A DNA stretch of 64,000 bases from Variovorax sp. 54 (GTDB lineage: Bacteria; Pseudomonadota; Gammaproteobacteria; Burkholderiales; Burkholderiaceae_C): positions 806,001 to 870,000 of the forward strand of contig NZ_PEFF01000001.1 in NCBI RefSeq assembly GCF_002754375.1. The letters run 5' to 3'. Position numbers and translations under genes: made by a program. Each line of letters opens with the position of its first letter. Positions within the stretch are counted from its first letter, which is position 1. The notes below the pieces were generated by a model that saw only the letters and a program-made list of their open reading frames with translations, was not told where the DNA came from and ran no database searches. This document shows positions 61,640 through 64,000 of the stretch, piece after piece.

Positions 61640-62617
61640 TCAGTTCTGCGCCGAGATCTTCTCGTCGCGGACCACCTGGGTCCAGCGCGTCACCTCCTTC
61701 GCGACGAAGGCCTGCGCCTCCGTCGGCGTGGTGGACCACGCATCGGCCGCCTGCAGCCGCAGGCCTTCGGCGACCTCGGGGCGCTTGAGCGTGACGCGCA
61801 CCATCTCGGCGAGCTTCGCGACGATGGCCGGCGGCAGGTTCTTCGGCCCGCCCAAGGCATACCAGGCGGTCACGTCGAAGTCGGGCAGCACGGTTTCGGC
61901 AAGGGTCGGCACGTCGGGGTACAGCGCGAAGCGCTGGCGCGAGGTCACGGCCAGCGGCTTGACCTTGCCGCTGTCGATGTAGGCGCTCATGCCGGCCATC
62001 GACGTGACGATGATCGGCACCTCGCCGCTCACCACCGCCAGCGCGGTGGCGCTGCCGCCGCGGTAGGGCACGTGGTTGAAGCGCACGCCCGCCCGCGACT
62101 GCAGCAGCGCCGCGGCCAGGTGCATGCCGCTGCCGTTGCCGCCCGAGCCGTAGTCGATGGTGCCGGGCGCGGCCTTGGCCTTCTTCATCAGCTCCTGCAC
62201 GGTGGCGAACTTCGCGTTGGGGTTGGCGATGATCGCGAACGGGCTCTGCGCCACCATCGAGATCATCGTGAAGTCATTCACTGCGTCATACGGCAGCGCG
62301 CCGTACAGGCTGGGCGCCGCCGCATGGCCGGAGGCCATGAGAAAGAGCGTGTAGCCGTCGGGTGCGCTGCGCGCCACGTAGCGCGCGGCCATCGTGCCGC
62401 CCGCGCCCGGCTTCGCCTCGACGATGGCCGACTGCTTGAAGTGCTCGTGGAACTGTGCCGCCAGCAGGCGCGCCAGGTGGTCGATGGGACCGCCCGGCGC
62501 GAAGCCGTGCACGATGCGCACCGGCCGGTTCGGCCAGGTGTCAGCGGCCTGCGCGTGCGAGGCCACGGCGCCCAGTTGCAGCGCGGCGAACGCGAAGAGT
62601 CTCAGTATTTTTTTCAT
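61640..62617 (-). CDS. Bug-family (TTT) periplasmic solute-binding receptor
   Basis: A 325-residue receptor with a Sec-type signal (MKKILRLFAFAALQLGAVAS). The mature part has WPNRPVRIVHGFAPGGPIDH and the family stretches GGNGSGMHLAAALL, HVPYRGGSATA and YPDVPTLAETV. It follows the amidohydrolase gene by 38 bases on the minus strand and is probably in one unit with it. It is convergent with the YtcJ-like gene. Confidence 0.92.
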   Translation of the reverse strand: MKKILRLFAFAALQLGAVASHAQAADTWPNRPVRIVHGFAPGGPIDHLARLLAAQFHEHFKQSAIVEAKPGAGGTMAARYVARSAPDGYTLFLMASGHAAAPSLYGALPYDAVNDFTMISMVAQSPFAIIANPNAKFATVQELMKKAKAAPGTIDYGSGGNGSGMHLAAALLQSRAGVRFNHVPYRGGSATALAVVSGEVPIIVTSMAGMSAYIDSGKVKPLAVTSRQRFALYPDVPTLAETVLPDFDVTAWYALGGPKNLPPAIVAKLAEMVRVTLKRPEVAEGLRLQAADAWSTTPTEAQAFVAKEVTRWTQVVRDEKISAQN

Positions 62618-62655
62618 GATGGGGTTCAGAGGATCGGGCGTGCGGCCTCAGCGCC

Positions 62656-64000
62656 TCAGACGAACTTGATGCTGGCGGCCTGGGCCCCCACGCGCTCCTG
62701 CGCTTCCACCAGCCGGGCCTTGAGGTTCGCCCAATCGACACCGAGCATCTTGCCGTGCCGCTTGCGCGCCTTGCCGGCGATCCACACGCTGTCGACGTCG
62801 GGCGTGCCCGCAAAGGTGACAACACGGTCCGCGAGGCTGCCGGCCATGCCGAAGCCGATGCGGTCGGTGCTCAGCAGCACGAGGTCGGCGCGCTTGCCGA
62901 CGGTGATGGTGCCCGTCACGCCGCCCAGCCGCACCGCCTGCGCGCCCATCGAGGTGGCGAAGTCCAGGATGTCTTCCGACGTGTACCGGCCGACGTACCC
63001 GCGGCATTCGGGGTCGAGGTACAGGCTCCAGAACGTGGCGCGGATGTGCTCGAAGTAATCGCCCGTGAGCGCCAGCGAGATGTCGATGCCCATGCCCGTG
63101 GGCACACCGGCCGCGCGTGCGCGCCCGTGCACCGACGGACCCTTGCTCGGCGACATCACGTACGGAAACTCGCCCATCGCGGTCGCGCAGATCATGCCGC
63201 CGGTGTCGCGCAGCATCTTCAGTTCTTCCGACGTGAGCCGGTTGGCGTGCGTGGCCTGGTAGTCGGGGCCGAGCAGGCCGGCTTCGTGCAGGTCGGGCAT
63301 GCCCGAATCGCGATGGCCCATCACGCCCGGTGCGTGCGGCCGCTCAGGCTTGTGGATGTGGGCCGCGAGCATCTTCACGCCCATGCCGCGCGCACGCGTC
63401 CACTCCTTGCGGATGTCGTCGATGCGGCTGCCGTTGTTGCCGCTCGGTGCCAGGCCGAGTTGCAGCAGCGCCGTGCTGTCGGAGAACAACTCTTTCTGCA
63501 GCCGTTCGGCGGTCTTCCAATGCGACTCGTTGGTCATCGCGATGCGCTCGCCGTCGGCCTTGGCGAGCGACACGGTGTCGCCCGGCTTGTACGAAGACGA
63601 CACGCCGAGCTGGAAGGCGAACCAGCCGGCGATGCCCGAGTCGCGCAGGCCTTGCGCGGCGGCCATGGCGCGGTCTTCGCTGGGCTGGCCGTGCGCGTAG
63701 TCGAGCACCGTGGTCACGCCGGAGTCGATGGCCTGCAGGCCGCCGATCAGTTCCGCGAGGTAGTTGTCCTCGGGCGTCATCGACACGATCGTGCGCATCT
63801 TCCACTGCTGGTAGTACGGCGCGTACTCGGCCGGGCGCGTTTTCACCAGGCGGCCCATGTCGATGATTTCCCAGACGTGGCGGTGGCCGTCGATCAGGCC
63901 CGGCATGAGGACCATGCCTTTCGCATCGATGACTTCGGCGTCGGGCGGCGCCTGCAGGTTCGGGCCAACGGCGGCAATGCGGTCGCCGTCGATCAGCAGG
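62656..64000 (-). CDS. Amidohydrolase (TrzA/cytosine-deaminase-like), N-terminus cut by window edge
   Basis: About 448 residues are visible. The frame stays open past the right edge with LLIDGDRIAAVGPNLQ, a normal amidohydrolase beginning, so only some 10-20 residues are missing. The metal HxH is in PGLIDGHRHVWE. Further conserved parts are MLAAHIHKPE, THANRLTSEE and the aspartate in GMGIDISLA. The end GKRADLVLLSTDRIGF fits the family. Members deaminate or dechlorinate N-heterocycles. With the Bug receptor downstream it forms a small uptake-and-hydrolysis unit. Confidence 0.88.
   Translation of the reverse strand, partial: LLIDGDRIAAVGPNLQAPPDAEVIDAKGMVLMPGLIDGHRHVWEIIDMGRLVKTRPAEYAPYYQQWKMRTIVSMTPEDNYLAELIGGLQAIDSGVTTVLDYAHGQPSEDRAMAAAQGLRDSGIAGWFAFQLGVSSSYKPGDTVSLAKADGERIAMTNESHWKTAERLQKELFSDSTALLQLGLAPSGNNGSRIDDIRKEWTRARGMGVKMLAAHIHKPERPHAPGVMGHRDSGMPDLHEAGLLGPDYQATHANRLTSEELKMLRDTGGMICATAMGEFPYVMSPSKGPSVHGRARAAGVPTGMGIDISLALTGDYFEHIRATFWSLYLDPECRGYVGRYTSEDILDFATSMGAQAVRLGGVTGTITVGKRADLVLLSTDRIGFGMAGSLADRVVTFAGTPDVDSVWIAGKARKRHGKMLGVDWANLKARLVEAQERVGAQAASIKFV

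Overview
The window is GC-rich and densely coded. It looks like a chromosome segment from a Burkholderiales betaproteobacterium, most like the Comamonadaceae (Variovorax/Acidovorax type). This rests on six Bug-family solute receptors with no membrane partners nearby, many LysR regulators paired with small catabolic operons, a fused indolepyruvate ferredoxin oxidoreductase and Porin_4/Porin_5-type porins. I infer the lineage from gene content and have not run a search. I see no rRNA, tRNA, CRISPR array, transposase or integrase.

Left part (1-20.5 kb, mostly minus strand). A NarL-type response regulator and a histidine kinase that runs off the left edge come first. Next is a catabolic operon (6589 down to 1637): amidohydrolase, creatinase-like M24 hydrolase, Bug receptor, GAF protein, second Bug receptor. 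A divergent LysR gene faces it across a perfect palindrome. A second set has a LysR gene with a probable CTG start, a Bug receptor, an RraA-like aldolase and a 2-hydroxyacid dehydrogenase. Then follow the 1202-residue indolepyruvate oxidoreductase with its divergent Lrp/AsnC gene, two GNAT acetyltransferases, a DUF2130 coiled-coil protein, a methyltransferase and a frameshifted APH-type kinase.

Centre (20.5-32.4 kb). A tight minus-strand run, read from 29710 to 20591, encodes a TpsB/ShlB outer-membrane transporter, an ExbB with a periplasmic DUF2341/LamG extension, ExbD, a TonB-like protein, a large porin, a coiled-coil periplasmic protein, a parvulin isomerase, a YbjN-like protein and a small orphan. 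It reads as one envelope machine. Several small unknown genes follow, one of them a low-molecular-weight phosphatase relative that has lost its catalytic cysteine.

Giant-protein locus (32.4-50.3 kb, minus strand). An 11.6-kb gene encodes a repeat protein of about 3,850 residues. It has an LEPRxLFD-like leader motif, a DUF4347 domain with a His/Cys pair, many cadherin/Ig-like repeats and a block of 263/267-residue repeats. Directly downstream lie a TolC-like lipoprotein, a small HlyD-type adaptor, a membrane adaptor with a GAF-like front, and an M50 metalloprotease fused to an HlyD-like domain. No ABC transporter gene is present. The giant gene is split by an 8-bp tandem duplication whose loss would restore the frame, so it may be phase-variable. 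This locus is the best candidate for an undescribed system.

Right part (51-64 kb). A small lipoprotein, a GNAT enzyme and an OsmC protein come first. A LysR gene then sits divergent to a plus-strand catabolic run: cupin, Bug receptor, intradiol dioxygenase, MDR reductase, Bug receptor, porin and YtcJ-like amidohydrolase. A minus-strand Bug receptor and an amidohydrolase cut by the right edge close the window.
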